Source of the DNA: Micromonospora halophytica
Lineage (GTDB): Bacteria > Actinomycetota > Actinomycetes > Mycobacteriales > Micromonosporaceae
Direction: 5' to 3'
Assembly: GCF_900090245.1 (NCBI RefSeq)
Contig: NZ_FMDN01000022.1
Coordinates: forward strand, 1 to 64,000
DNA: 64,000 nucleotides
In this document: in pieces, positions 55,869-63,861 of the stretch
Layout of the letters: every line of letters starts with the position of its first letter
How positions within the stretch are numbered: position 1 is the stretch's first letter
Translations under genes and position numbers: made by a program
The notes under the pieces: model-generated
Told to the model about the DNA's origin: nothing
Seen by the model: the letters and a program-made list of their open reading frames with translations, nothing else
Databases searched by the model: none

Positions 55869-56342
55869 TCAGCGAGGGCCGGCGCCGCCGGCCAGGGTGG
55901 CCAGGTGGGCCTGGTGCAGCCGGCGCAACGCCCGGACGCCCTCGACCGCGAACTCCTTGTCAGCGGCCTGGAGGGCGACCATCGGCAGCAGGTCGTCGTC
56001 GTGCAGCTCCAGGCTGGCCCAGGGCGCGCCCCGGTCGAAACGGACACCCCGGACGACCTCCCAGGGCAGCTCGTACGAGCCGATCACGTTGCGGACCCGC
56101 ACCCCCCGGGCGTCCGCCTCGACGCGGGGGCGGGTGAAGAGCAGGACGGCCAGCGCCCCGAAGACGCCCAGCCCGACCATGGCGAACTGGTCGCCGCGCT
56201 GGAAGGTGCCGTAGCCGTTGCCCGTGGGACCGGACAGCGAGGTGGCCACCAGGCCGAAGACCACCACCAGCGCGATGGCCGAGGCCCAGCACACCACCCG
56301 GACACGACGGGGCTTCAGGCGGATCAGCTCGGAATCGCTCAC
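55869..56342 (-). CDS. PH-domain-like membrane protein
   Basis: A 157-residue protein: two membrane helices (about 18-40 and 52-72) then a bacterial PH-like domain (RPRVEADARGVRVRNVIGSY, ELPWEVVRGVRF) and a C-terminal helix. GTG 56342 is the best start. The gene regularly precedes hisG in related actinomycetes as I recall; function unknown, with possible membrane or complex assembly role. Confidence 0.75.
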   Translation of the reverse strand: MSDSELIRLKPRRVRVVCWASAIALVVVFGLVATSLSGPTGNGYGTFQRGDQFAMVGLGVFGALAVLLFTRPRVEADARGVRVRNVIGSYELPWEVVRGVRFDRGAPWASLELHDDDLLPMVALQAADKEFAVEGVRALRRLHQAHLATLAGGAGPR

Positions 56343-56417
56343 CCCACCAGTCTGCCATCCGTCCCGCGCCACCGGCCCGCCGCCACGACGTCCACCTGCC
56401 CTCCGCAGGCGGCAGCC

Positions 56418-56469
56418 GGGCTCGATCGGTCGGCCCCGGGCTCGATCGGTCGGCCCCGGGCTCGATCGA
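56418..56469. repeat. 20-bp tandem repeat, 2.6 copies
   Basis: Unit GGGCTCGATCGGTCGGCCCC repeats at 56418 and 56438 and partly at 56458, where it runs directly into the inverted repeat starting at 56464. Confidence 0.8.
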
Positions 56470-56538
56470 CTCCGTTGCGGCGATGTGGCGGCATCCGGCG
56501 GCCCCGGACACCGCCACATCGGCGACATGGAGTCGGTC
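56464..56538. repeat. palindromic repeat element, copy A
   Basis: Two 28-nt arms (56464-56491 and 56511-56538) pair imperfectly; the inner CGATGTGGCGG pairs perfectly. Outer ends read GATCGACTCC and GGAGTCGGTC. A second copy lies at 60662-60736 with compensating base changes in the stem. Copy A ends 45 bp from the hisG stop codon. Confidence 0.75.
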
Positions 56539-56583
56539 ACGCGCAGCCGGCAGGCGGTCACGCCCAGCCGGCAGGCGTGGACG

Positions 56584-57429
56584 TCAGAGCCGGCAGGCGT
56601 GGATGTTGGTGACCAGGATGGCGCGGGCGCCCAGGTCGTACAGCTCGTCCATGATCCGGTGCACGTCGTCGCTGAGCACCATCGCCTGCACCGCGACCCA
56701 GCCCTCCCGGTGCAGCGGGGAGACCGTCGGCGACTCGATCCCCGGGGTGAGCGAGCTGGCCCGGTCGAGCAGCCCGGCCGGCACGTCGTAGGCGAGCATG
56801 ACGTAGCGGCGGGCCACCAGCACCCCGTGCAGCCGGCGCAGCAGCTGCGCGGACTGCGGGTGCACCGGCGCGTCGGTGCGCCGGACCAGCACCGCCGAGG
56901 AGCGCAGCAGCGGCTCGCCGAAGACCACCAGGCCGGCCTGGCGCAGCGTCGTGCCGGTCTCCACCACGTCGGCGACCACGTCGGCCACCCCGAGCCGGAT
57001 GGCGTTCTCCACCGCGCCGTCGAGGCGGATCACGTCGGCCTTGACGCCCAGCTCGGCGAGGTGCCGCTCGACCAACCCCGGGTACGCGGTGGCGATCCGG
57101 TGCCCGCCCAACTCCCGGACGTCGTCGACGTCCTCGGGACGGGCCGCGAAGCGGAAGGTGGCCCGGCCGAAGTCGAGGTCCACCACCTCCTCGGCGGGCG
57201 CACCGGAGTCGATCAACAGGTCCCGGCCGGTGATCCCGACGTCCAGGTCACCGGAGCCGACGTAGGTGGCGATGTCCTTCGGGCGCAGGTAGAAGAACTC
57301 GATGTCGTTGGGCTCGTCGCGGCAGACGAGGTCCTTGGCGTCGGTGCGCTGGCGGTAGCCCGCCTCGCGCAGCATCTGGGCGGCCTTCTCGGCCAGGGCG
57401 CCCTTGTTGGGTACGGCGACACGCAGCAT
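56584..57429 (-). CDS. hisG: ATP phosphoribosyltransferase
   Basis: Committed step of histidine synthesis (ATP plus PRPP). The 281-residue long-form HisG has MLRVAVPNKGALAEKA, the FFYLRPKDIATYVGSGDLDV segment, the DVVETGTTLRQAGL PRPP loop, and a C-terminal histidine-binding regulatory domain. ATG 57429 has AAGGAG. Lies 45 bp after hisE on the same strand. Confidence 0.97.
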   Translation of the reverse strand: MLRVAVPNKGALAEKAAQMLREAGYRQRTDAKDLVCRDEPNDIEFFYLRPKDIATYVGSGDLDVGITGRDLLIDSGAPAEEVVDLDFGRATFRFAARPEDVDDVRELGGHRIATAYPGLVERHLAELGVKADVIRLDGAVENAIRLGVADVVADVVETGTTLRQAGLVVFGEPLLRSSAVLVRRTDAPVHPQSAQLLRRLHGVLVARRYVMLAYDVPAGLLDRASSLTPGIESPTVSPLHREGWVAVQAMVLSDDVHRIMDELYDLGARAILVTNIHACRL

Positions 57430-57474
57430 GACGGAGTGCTCCTTCGATCGGACGAGATCAACGACGGGGCGCAC

Positions 57475-57738
57475 TCACAGATGTCGGTAGACGTCCTTGA
57501 GCTCGAGACCGCTGGCGAGCATCAGCACCTGGACCTGGTAGAGCAGCTGCGAGATCTCCTCGGCGGTCCGCTCCGGCCCCTCGTGCTCGGCGGCCATCCA
57601 CGACTCGGCCGCCTCCTCGACGACCTTCTTGCCGACGAAGTGCACCCCCTTCTGCAGGGCGACGACCGTGCCCGAGCCCGGGGTGCCGGCGGCGGCCTTG
57701 GCCTGCAGCTCGGCGAACAACTCCTCGAACGTCTTCAC
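57475..57738 (-). CDS. hisE: phosphoribosyl-ATP pyrophosphatase
   Basis: 87 residues, all-alpha MazG-like fold with GKKVVEEAAESWMAAE and the EEISQLLYQ metal-binding helix. Second step of histidine synthesis. HisE and HisG form a two-gene operon away from any other his gene in this window. Confidence 0.95.
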   Translation of the reverse strand: MKTFEELFAELQAKAAAGTPGSGTVVALQKGVHFVGKKVVEEAAESWMAAEHEGPERTAEEISQLLYQVQVLMLASGLELKDVYRHL

Positions 57739-57915
57739 GGAAGGCGATTCTTCCAGTCACCCGACACCGACGCGTGCGCCGGGTCCGGCCACGTCATCTT
57801 GCCCACGCCTCCCGTACCTCGGGACGACCCGGCCGATCGACCACCGCGGCGGGCCCGCCGCCACGCCGTCGGGCACGATCAGGCATCGATCTCCTATCTG
57901 AGTGGTGGGACAGCC

Positions 57916-57944
57916 TTCAAGGTCGTCGCGGCCCGCCCTACGCT
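57916..57944 (+). promoter_or_regulatory. leaderless promoter of the amino-acid ABC operon
   Basis: TTCAAG (57916-57921), 17 bp, TACGCT (57939-57944), then 7 nt to the ATG at 57952. No Shine-Dalgarno precedes the ATG, so transcription probably starts at or next to it. Confidence 0.5.
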
Positions 57945-57951
57945 GTCCGCC

Positions 57952-58827
57952 ATGGCCAGCACCCGCTTCCGTGTCCTCGCGCTCACCGCCGCCACCGCCG
58001 CCGCCGTCGCGGTGACCGGGTGCGCCCCACAGGACGACAAGAGGACCACCGCCTCCCCCACCAGCGCCGCCACCGCCTCCTGCACGAAGGAGAGCCTGCC
58101 CACCCGGACCCCGGGCAAGCTCACCATCGCCACCGACGAGCCCGCGTACGAGCCGTGGTTCAAGGGGAACAGGCCGGAGAGCGGCGAGGGCTTCGAGGCC
58201 GCCGTCGCGTACGCGGTGGCCGACGAACTCGGGTACGCCCGCGGGGACGTCACCTGGACCCGGGTGAAGTTCGACGCGGCCATCGCCCCCGGCCCGAAGA
58301 GCTTCGACTTCGACATCAACCAGTTCTCCGTCACCGAGGAGCGCAAGCGGGCGGTCGACTTCTCCGCGCCCTACTACCTGGTGCGGCAGACCGTGATCGC
58401 ACTCAAGTCCTCGAAGATCGCCGGGAGGAGGAGCCTGGCCGAACTGCGCGACGCCAAGCTCGGCGCCCAGGTCGGCACCACCAGCTACCAGGCGATCACC
58501 GACCTGATCAGGCCGACCGTGCAGCCGCAGGTCTACAACAGCAACGACGACGCCAAGAAGGCGCTGCAGAACGGCCAGCTCGACGGCCTGGTCGTGGACC
58601 TGCCGACCGCCTTCTACATCACCTCCGCCGAGATCACCGACGCCACCATCGTGGGCCAGGTGCCGCAGGTGGGCGCGCCCGAGACGTTCGGGTTGCTGCT
58701 CGACAAGGGATCCCCGCTCACCCCGTGCGTCAACGCGGCGATCAGCCAGCTCGGCGAGTCCGGCACGCTGAAGCAGCTGGAGCAGAAGTGGCTCGCCCAG
58801 GTGGCGGGAGCGGCCGAGCTGACGTGA
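57952..58827 (+). CDS. amino-acid ABC transporter substrate-binding lipoprotein
   Basis: A 291-residue family 3 solute-binding protein. It has a lipoprotein signal with lipobox VTGC (Cys near 24), a Thr/Ser-rich linker, and the SBP_bac_3 fold with GFEAAVAYAVADELG, FDFDINQFSVTEERKRAVDF and GQLDGLVVDLPTA. Binds a polar amino acid, identity unknown. Overlaps the permease start by 4 bp. Confidence 0.93.
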   Translation: MASTRFRVLALTAATAAAVAVTGCAPQDDKRTTASPTSAATASCTKESLPTRTPGKLTIATDEPAYEPWFKGNRPESGEGFEAAVAYAVADELGYARGDVTWTRVKFDAAIAPGPKSFDFDINQFSVTEERKRAVDFSAPYYLVRQTVIALKSSKIAGRRSLAELRDAKLGAQVGTTSYQAITDLIRPTVQPQVYNSNDDAKKALQNGQLDGLVVDLPTAFYITSAEITDATIVGQVPQVGAPETFGLLLDKGSPLTPCVNAAISQLGESGTLKQLEQKWLAQVAGAAELT

Positions 58828-59669
58828 GCCTGCTCGCGTACACCCCCTCGGCGGCGCAGCGGCGGCGGGCCGCGTACCGGCGCCGGCAGACGGTGCGCAG
58901 CGTGCTGGTCGCCGCCGCCTCCACGGCGACGCTCGGCACGCTGCTGGTGCTCGCCGTCACCGGCGCGCCCGGCTGGGACCGGGTACGCGAGTCGTTCCTG
59001 GACCCGGCGATCGCCCGTGACGCCCTGCCGGCGGTGCTGTCCGGGCTGTGGTTGAACATCCGCCTGCTGGTCTTGTGCGCGGCCGGCGCGCTGCTGCTCG
59101 GGCTGCTGGTCGCGCTCCTGCGCACGCTGCGCGGCCCGGTCTTCTTCCCGGTCCGGGCGCTCGCCGCCGGCTACACGTACACCTTCCGCGGGCTGCCGCT
59201 GATCATCGTGCTCTACGTGCTGACCCTCGGCGTGCCCGGGCTGCGGCTGCAGGGCATGCCGCCGGTGCTGGTGCTCGGCGGGCTCGCGCTCGTGCTCACC
59301 TACGGCGGCTACCTGGCGGAGGTGTTCCGGGCCGGCATCGAGTCGATCCACCCCAGCCAGCTCGCCGCGGCCCGGTCGCTGGGCCTGACGTACCGGCAGA
59401 CCATGCGCCACGTCGTCCTGCCGCAGGCCGTCCGGCGGGTCGCCCCGCCGCTGCTCAACGACGTGGTGGCGTTGCAGAAGGACGTGGGGCTGGTCTCCCT
59501 CGCCGGGCCGATCGACGCCGTGCGCGCCGCGCAGATCGCCACCGCGCAGACCTTCAACTACACCCCCTACATCCTGGCCGGGGTGCTGTTCGTGCTGCTC
59601 GCGATCCCGCTGATCGCCGTCACCGACTGGGTGACGCTGCGCGCCGCCCGACGCCAGTCCGGAGGCTGA
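58824..59669 (+). CDS. amino-acid ABC transporter permease
   Basis: A 281-residue HisM/GlnP-type permease, GTG start overlapping the lipoprotein stop (GTGA). It has an extra N-terminal membrane helix (about 25-48), then the standard five-helix domain with FRGLPLIIVLYVL and the EAA loop (AARSLGLTYRQTMRHVVLPQ). Confidence 0.93.
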   Translation: MSLLAYTPSAAQRRRAAYRRRQTVRSVLVAAASTATLGTLLVLAVTGAPGWDRVRESFLDPAIARDALPAVLSGLWLNIRLLVLCAAGALLLGLLVALLRTLRGPVFFPVRALAAGYTYTFRGLPLIIVLYVLTLGVPGLRLQGMPPVLVLGGLALVLTYGGYLAEVFRAGIESIHPSQLAAARSLGLTYRQTMRHVVLPQAVRRVAPPLLNDVVALQKDVGLVSLAGPIDAVRAAQIATAQTFNYTPYILAGVLFVLLAIPLIAVTDWVTLRAARRQSGG

Positions 59670-59670
59670 G

Positions 59671-60414
59671 GTGGCGGTGCTGACCTGTCGAGGGCTACGC
59701 AAGGAGTTCGGCGGCCACGTCGTGCTCGACGGTCTCGACCTGACCGTCGCCGAGCACCAGGTGGTGGCGTTGATCGGGGCGTCCGGGTCGGGCAAGTCGA
59801 CCCTGCTGCGCTGCGTCAACCTGCTGGAGGAACTGGACGACGGAACCATCGAGCTGGACGGCGAGGAGATCTCCGACCCCCGGGTCGATCCGGACCGGGT
59901 ACGCCGCCGGATCGGGATGGTCTTCCAGTCGTACAATCTCTTCCCGCACCTGACCGTGCTGCAGAACGTCACCCTGGCCCCGCGCCGGGTGCACCGGCGG
60001 GCCCGGGCCGACGCCGAGGCCCAGGCGCGGGACCTGCTCGACCGGGTCGGGTTGGGCGCGAAGGCGGACGCCTACCCGGACCGGCTCTCCGGCGGGCAGC
60101 AGCAGCGGGTGGCGATCGTCCGGGCGCTGGCCAACCAGCCCCGGCTGATGCTGCTGGACGAGGTCACCTCCGCGCTCGACCCGGAGCTGGTCGGGGAGGT
60201 GCTGGCCATGATCCGCGACCTCAAGGCCGACGGGATGACGATGGTGCTGGCCACCCACGAGATGGGCTTCGCCCGGGAGGTCGCCGACCAGGTCTGCTTC
60301 CTCGACTCCGGCCGGGTGGTCGAGGCCGGGCCGCCGGGGCAGGTGCTGGGCGAGCCGACGCAGCCGCGCACCCGGCAGTTCCTCAGGCGGATCATCGAGG
60401 CCGGCCGGCTGTGA
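59671..60414 (+). CDS. amino-acid ABC transporter ATPase
   Basis: 247 residues, GlnQ/HisP-like. Walker A GASGSGKST, Q-loop VFQSYNLFPHLTV, signature LSGGQQQRVAIVRAL, Walker B LMLLDEVTSALDP, switch ATHEMGFA. It begins one base after the permease stop and completes a one-permease polar amino-acid importer. Confidence 0.95.
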   Translation: MAVLTCRGLRKEFGGHVVLDGLDLTVAEHQVVALIGASGSGKSTLLRCVNLLEELDDGTIELDGEEISDPRVDPDRVRRRIGMVFQSYNLFPHLTVLQNVTLAPRRVHRRARADAEAQARDLLDRVGLGAKADAYPDRLSGGQQQRVAIVRALANQPRLMLLDEVTSALDPELVGEVLAMIRDLKADGMTMVLATHEMGFAREVADQVCFLDSGRVVEAGPPGQVLGEPTQPRTRQFLRRIIEAGRL

Positions 60415-60446
60415 CCCACGGCCCGGGGCCGTCGCCCCCGGGGTCC

Positions 60447-60625
60447 GGTCCGCGCCGAGCGAGTGGCCGACCACGGTGACCCGGTCCAGCCCGAGGGCGT
60501 CGAGCAGGGCCTGCACGTCGTCGCGCATCAGCTCCAGGCCGTACCGGCCGGGGCGCTCGGTCGCGCCGAAGCCGCGCAGGTCGGGGGCGTACCCGCGGGT
60601 CGAGTCGCCGAGCAACCACGGGCCG
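60447..60625 (-). pseudogene. alpha/beta-hydrolase remnant
   Basis: A minus-strand frame reads RGYAPDLRGFGATERPGRYG, LELMRDDVQALLDALG and RVTVVGHSLGADR, an unmistakable alpha/beta-hydrolase block with the nucleophile elbow G-H-S-L-G. Both ends are missing: no N-terminal strands before it and no catalytic Asp/His region after it. A palindromic repeat lies just beyond its 5' end. Confidence 0.75.
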
Positions 60626-60661
60626 ACGCCTCTTGGCCGCCCCGACTGCCACCGGCCCGGA

Positions 60662-60736
60662 GATCCACTCCATGGCGCCGAGATGGCGGTGTCACAGTGC
60701 GCCGGACACCGCCATCTCGGCGGAACGGAGTCGATC
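60662..60736. repeat. palindromic repeat element, copy B
   Basis: Arms 60662-60693 and 60705-60736 pair imperfectly, with CGCCGAGATGGCGGTGTC pairing perfectly around an 11-nt loop. It shares the outer GATC/ACTCC ends and core with copy A at 56464, but the inner stem differs at paired positions. It ends 56 bp from the ribH stop. Confidence 0.75.
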
Positions 60737-60791
60737 ACACCCGAGTCGCCCCGGCCGGGCCGTGGGGTCGGGCGGGAAGGTGGGGCGAGGG

Positions 60792-61289
60792 TCAGCCGCC
60801 GAAGCCGACCCGGTGGCCGTTGGCCGCCAGGCTCCGGACGACCAGGGCGGCGTCGAGGGCCGCGACGGTGGCCGCCCAGCCCTTGTCCTCCGCCGAGCCG
60901 GGCAACCCGGCCCGGTCCCGGGCCTGCTCGATGGTGTCGACGGTGAGCACCCCGTGCGCCACCGGCTTCCCCTCGTCCAGGGCCACCCGGGTGAGCCCGT
61001 CGGTCACCGACCGGCAGACGTAGTCGAAGTGGGCGGTCGCGCCGCGTACCACCACGCCGAGGGCGACCACCACGTCACAGCGGCGGGCCAGGGCCTGCGC
61101 CACCACCGGCAGCTCCACCGAGCCGGCGACCCGGGCGACCACGGCGCGCGCGCCGCACGCCTCGGCCGCCGCGACCGCCCGGTCGAGCATGTGGTCGGTC
61201 AGGTCGCCGTGCCAGCGCGCCGCGACCACGCCCACCGTCATCCCGGCGGCGTCCACCGTGGTCACTCCGGGCTCGCCGAATCCCGCCAT
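60792..61289 (-). CDS. ribH: 6,7-dimethyl-8-ribityllumazine synthase
   Basis: 165 residues; VVAARWHGDLTDHMLDRA, VAGSVELPVVAQALAR and GVVVRGATAHFDYVC are the lumazine-synthase signatures, with the phosphate-site and catalytic His (AHFDYV) present. Condenses the ribityl pyrimidine with dihydroxybutanone phosphate, normally in a 60-mer or decamer. Starts 2 bp after ribBA; last gene of the operon. Confidence 0.97.
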   Translation of the reverse strand: MAGFGEPGVTTVDAAGMTVGVVAARWHGDLTDHMLDRAVAAAEACGARAVVARVAGSVELPVVAQALARRCDVVVALGVVVRGATAHFDYVCRSVTDGLTRVALDEGKPVAHGVLTVDTIEQARDRAGLPGSAEDKGWAATVAALDAALVVRSLAANGHRVGFGG

Positions 61290-61291
61290 GT

Positions 61292-62560
61292 CTACGCTCC
61301 GATCTCGTCTCCGGGGACCGGGCGGCCCATCGGGGCCTCGGTCACCTCGTCCAACTCGTCCAGCAGGTGGCCCATCCGGTCCCGCTTGGTCCGCAGGTAG
61401 CGCACGTTCTCCGGGTGCGGCCGGATCGGCAGTCCCTCGCGACCGGTGACAGTGAGGCCGTACCCCTCCAGCCCGGCCCGCTTGGCCGGGTTGTTGGTGA
61501 GCAGCCGCATCGACCGTACGCCCAGGTCGTAGAGGATCTGCGCGCCGGTGCCGTAGTCCCGGGCGTCGGCCGGCAGGCCCAGGTCAAGGTTGGCGTCCAC
61601 GGTGTCGCGGCCCTGGTCCTGGAGCTGGTACGCCTGCAGCTTGTGCAGCAGGCCGATCCCCCGCCCCTCGTGCCCGCGCACGTAGAGCACCACACCGCGC
61701 CCCTCCCGGGCGACCCGGGCCAGCCCGGCCTGCAACTGCGGTCCGCAGTCGCAGCGCAGCGAGCCGAACACGTCCCCGGTCAGGCACTCCGAGTGCACCC
61801 GGACCAGCACGTCCTGCCCGTCGCCGAGGTCGCCGTAGACCATCGCGACATGCTCGGCCGAGTCGTGCTCGGCCCGGTAACCCAGCGCCCGGAACACCCC
61901 GTACGGGGTGGGCATCCGCGCGTCGGCGACCTGCTCGACCTGCTTCTCGTGCCGCCGCCGGTACGCCACCAGGTCGGCGATGGTGACCAGGGTCAGCGAG
62001 TGCTCGGCGCAGAACTTCTCCAGGTCCGGCATCCGCATCATGGTGCCGTCGTCGTTGACCATCTCGCAGAGCACGCCGGCCGGACGCAGCCCGGCGAGCC
62101 GGGTCAGGTCGACGGCCGCCTCGGTGTGCCCGGCACGACGCAGCACACCACCCTCGCGGGCCCGCAGCGGCACCACGTGCCCGGGGCGGGACAGGTCGGT
62201 CGGGTCGGTGGCCGGGTCGGCGAGCAGCCGGATGGTGTGCGCCCGGTCGGCGGCGGAGATGCCGGTGCTGACCCCCTCCCGGGCGTCGACGGTCACCGTG
62301 TACGCGGTGCCGCGCCGGTCCTGGTTGGTGTGGTGCATCGGCGGCAGGTCCAGCCGGTCGCACTCCGACTCGGTCAGCGGCACGCAGATGTAGCCCGAGG
62401 TCCAGCGGACCATGAACGCGACCAGCTCCGGCGTCGCCAGTTCGGCGGCGAAGATCAGGTCGCCCTCGTTCTCCCGGTTCTCGTCGTCGACCACGACGAC
62501 GGGCCGGCCGGCGGCGATGTCCGCCACCGCCTGCTCGATACTGGCGAAGAGCGTGGTCAT
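61292..62560 (-). CDS. ribBA: 3,4-dihydroxy-2-butanone-4-phosphate synthase / GTP cyclohydrolase II
   Basis: A 422-residue bifunctional enzyme. RibB part (1-205): VVDDENRENEGDLIFAAE and HHTNQDRRGTAYTVTVDA. RibA part (about 210-415): zinc site SECLTGDVFGSLRCDCG, GHEGRGIGLLHK, and the arginine-bearing YGTGAQILYDLGV. Supplies both riboflavin precursors. ATG 62560 overlaps the ribM stop by 4 bp. Confidence 0.97.
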   Translation of the reverse strand: MTTLFASIEQAVADIAAGRPVVVVDDENRENEGDLIFAAELATPELVAFMVRWTSGYICVPLTESECDRLDLPPMHHTNQDRRGTAYTVTVDAREGVSTGISAADRAHTIRLLADPATDPTDLSRPGHVVPLRAREGGVLRRAGHTEAAVDLTRLAGLRPAGVLCEMVNDDGTMMRMPDLEKFCAEHSLTLVTIADLVAYRRRHEKQVEQVADARMPTPYGVFRALGYRAEHDSAEHVAMVYGDLGDGQDVLVRVHSECLTGDVFGSLRCDCGPQLQAGLARVAREGRGVVLYVRGHEGRGIGLLHKLQAYQLQDQGRDTVDANLDLGLPADARDYGTGAQILYDLGVRSMRLLTNNPAKRAGLEGYGLTVTGREGLPIRPHPENVRYLRTKRDRMGHLLDELDEVTEAPMGRPVPGDEIGA

Positions 62561-63249
62561 GCGACGGCCTCCGAGTACGTGGACGGGATCGGTCGCGCCG
62601 CCCGGGCGACGCGTGAGGTGCGCCACCAGGCGACGAGGCCCCAGACGCAGAAGGCGCCGTAGACCAGGTACATGGCGGCGGACGGGTAGAACCCGCCGCG
62701 CAGCAGCAGCGGCACGCCGACCGCGTCGACGGCGATCCAGATCAGCCAGAAGTCCACCCAGCCGCGCGCCATGCCGTACGTGGCGAGCAGGCTGCCGGTG
62801 AGGATCCAGGCGTCCGGCAGCGGGCCCCAGGAACCCAGCGCGGCGAGCACCGGGTACGCGACGGCGGTGCCGAGCACCGCGGCGGCCAGCAGGCCGAGGC
62901 GTTCCGAGCCGGTGGCCCAGCGCGGCGTGACGGCGGGCTCGTCACCTGCCCCGACACGCCGGTTGCGCGACCAGCGCCACCAGCCGTAGAGGCTGACCGC
63001 GAAGAAGAAGATCTGCCGGCCGGCCTGGCCGTACAGGTCGTGCTCCTGCGGGGTGGCGAAGACACCACCGAGGAAGACGGTGAACAGCAGCGCGTTGCCG
63101 ACGATGCCGACCGGCCACGCCCAGACCAGCCGGCGCAGCCCGAGCAGGGCCGAGGCGAGACCGAAGACGTTGCCGACGATCTCCCGGACCAGCACCGGCG
63201 AGCCGGCGATCTGGACCTGGGCGTCGAGCAGCCAACCGAGCGCACCCAT
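62557..63249 (-). CDS. ribM: PnuC-family transporter, RibM-type
   Basis: A 230-residue membrane protein with about seven helices and the PnuC family layout (WAWPVGIVGNALLFTVF early; FWLIWIAVDAVGVPLL late). PnuC proteins carry nicotinamide riboside, but members encoded in actinomycete riboflavin operons are the RibM facilitators for riboflavin. The operon position between ribE and ribBA, with 1- and 4-bp overlaps, supports RibM. Confidence 0.82.
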   Translation of the reverse strand: MGALGWLLDAQVQIAGSPVLVREIVGNVFGLASALLGLRRLVWAWPVGIVGNALLFTVFLGGVFATPQEHDLYGQAGRQIFFFAVSLYGWWRWSRNRRVGAGDEPAVTPRWATGSERLGLLAAAVLGTAVAYPVLAALGSWGPLPDAWILTGSLLATYGMARGWVDFWLIWIAVDAVGVPLLLRGGFYPSAAMYLVYGAFCVWGLVAWWRTSRVARAARPIPSTYSEAVA

Positions 63250-63860
63250 CAGACCGCACCGCCCGGCACACGGTCGCCGAGCAGCCGCTCGACGTACTTG
63301 GCGAGCACGTCCACCTCCAGGTTGACCGGGTCGCCGACGCGCCGGGAGCCGAGGGTGGTCAGCTTCAGGGTGGTCGGGATGAGCCCGACGGCGAACCAGT
63401 CGTCGCCGACCTCGGCGACGGTGAGCGACACCCCGTCGACGGTGATCGAGCCCTTCTCCACCACGTACCGGGCCAGGCCGGCGGGGAGCCGGAAGCGCAG
63501 GGTCTCCCACTGCTCGGCCGGCTCCCGGGAGAGCACCTCGCCGACGCCGTCGACGTGGCCCTGCACGATGTGCCCGCCGAGCCGGCTGTTCAGCGCGGCG
63601 GCCCGCTCCAGGTTGACCGGGTCGCCGGGGCGCAGGCCCCCGAGCGCGGAGCGGCGCAGGGTCTCCCCCATCACGTCGGCGGTGAACACCCCGCCGTCGA
63701 CGTCGACGACGGTGAGACAGACGCCGTTGACCGCGATGGAGTCGCCGTGCCGGGCGTCCGAGGTGACCAGCGGGCCCCGGATGGCGACCAGGGCGCAGTC
63801 ACCTCCGGTGTCGGCGGTCCGGACGACCTCGCCCAACTCCTCGACGATGCCGGTGAACAT
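63249..63860 (-). CDS. ribE: riboflavin synthase (alpha subunit)
   Basis: 203 residues with two lumazine-binding barrels, each with the pattern G-x-S-I/V-x-V-x-G-V/C-L-T-V: GDSIAVNGVCLTVVDV and KGSITVDGVSLTVAEV. Opens MFTGIVEELG, the universal RibE start. Dismutates two lumazines to riboflavin. Overlaps ribM by 1 bp. Confidence 0.97.
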   Translation of the reverse strand: MFTGIVEELGEVVRTADTGGDCALVAIRGPLVTSDARHGDSIAVNGVCLTVVDVDGGVFTADVMGETLRRSALGGLRPGDPVNLERAAALNSRLGGHIVQGHVDGVGEVLSREPAEQWETLRFRLPAGLARYVVEKGSITVDGVSLTVAEVGDDWFAVGLIPTTLKLTTLGSRRVGDPVNLEVDVLAKYVERLLGDRVPGGAV

Positions 63861-63861
63861 G

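Noticed and set aside
55593..56612. 339-codon plus-strand frame across the infC leader and PH-domain gene
   Set aside because: Antisense composition and two tandem repeats inside it; the minus-strand PH-domain gene and infC leader explain the region.
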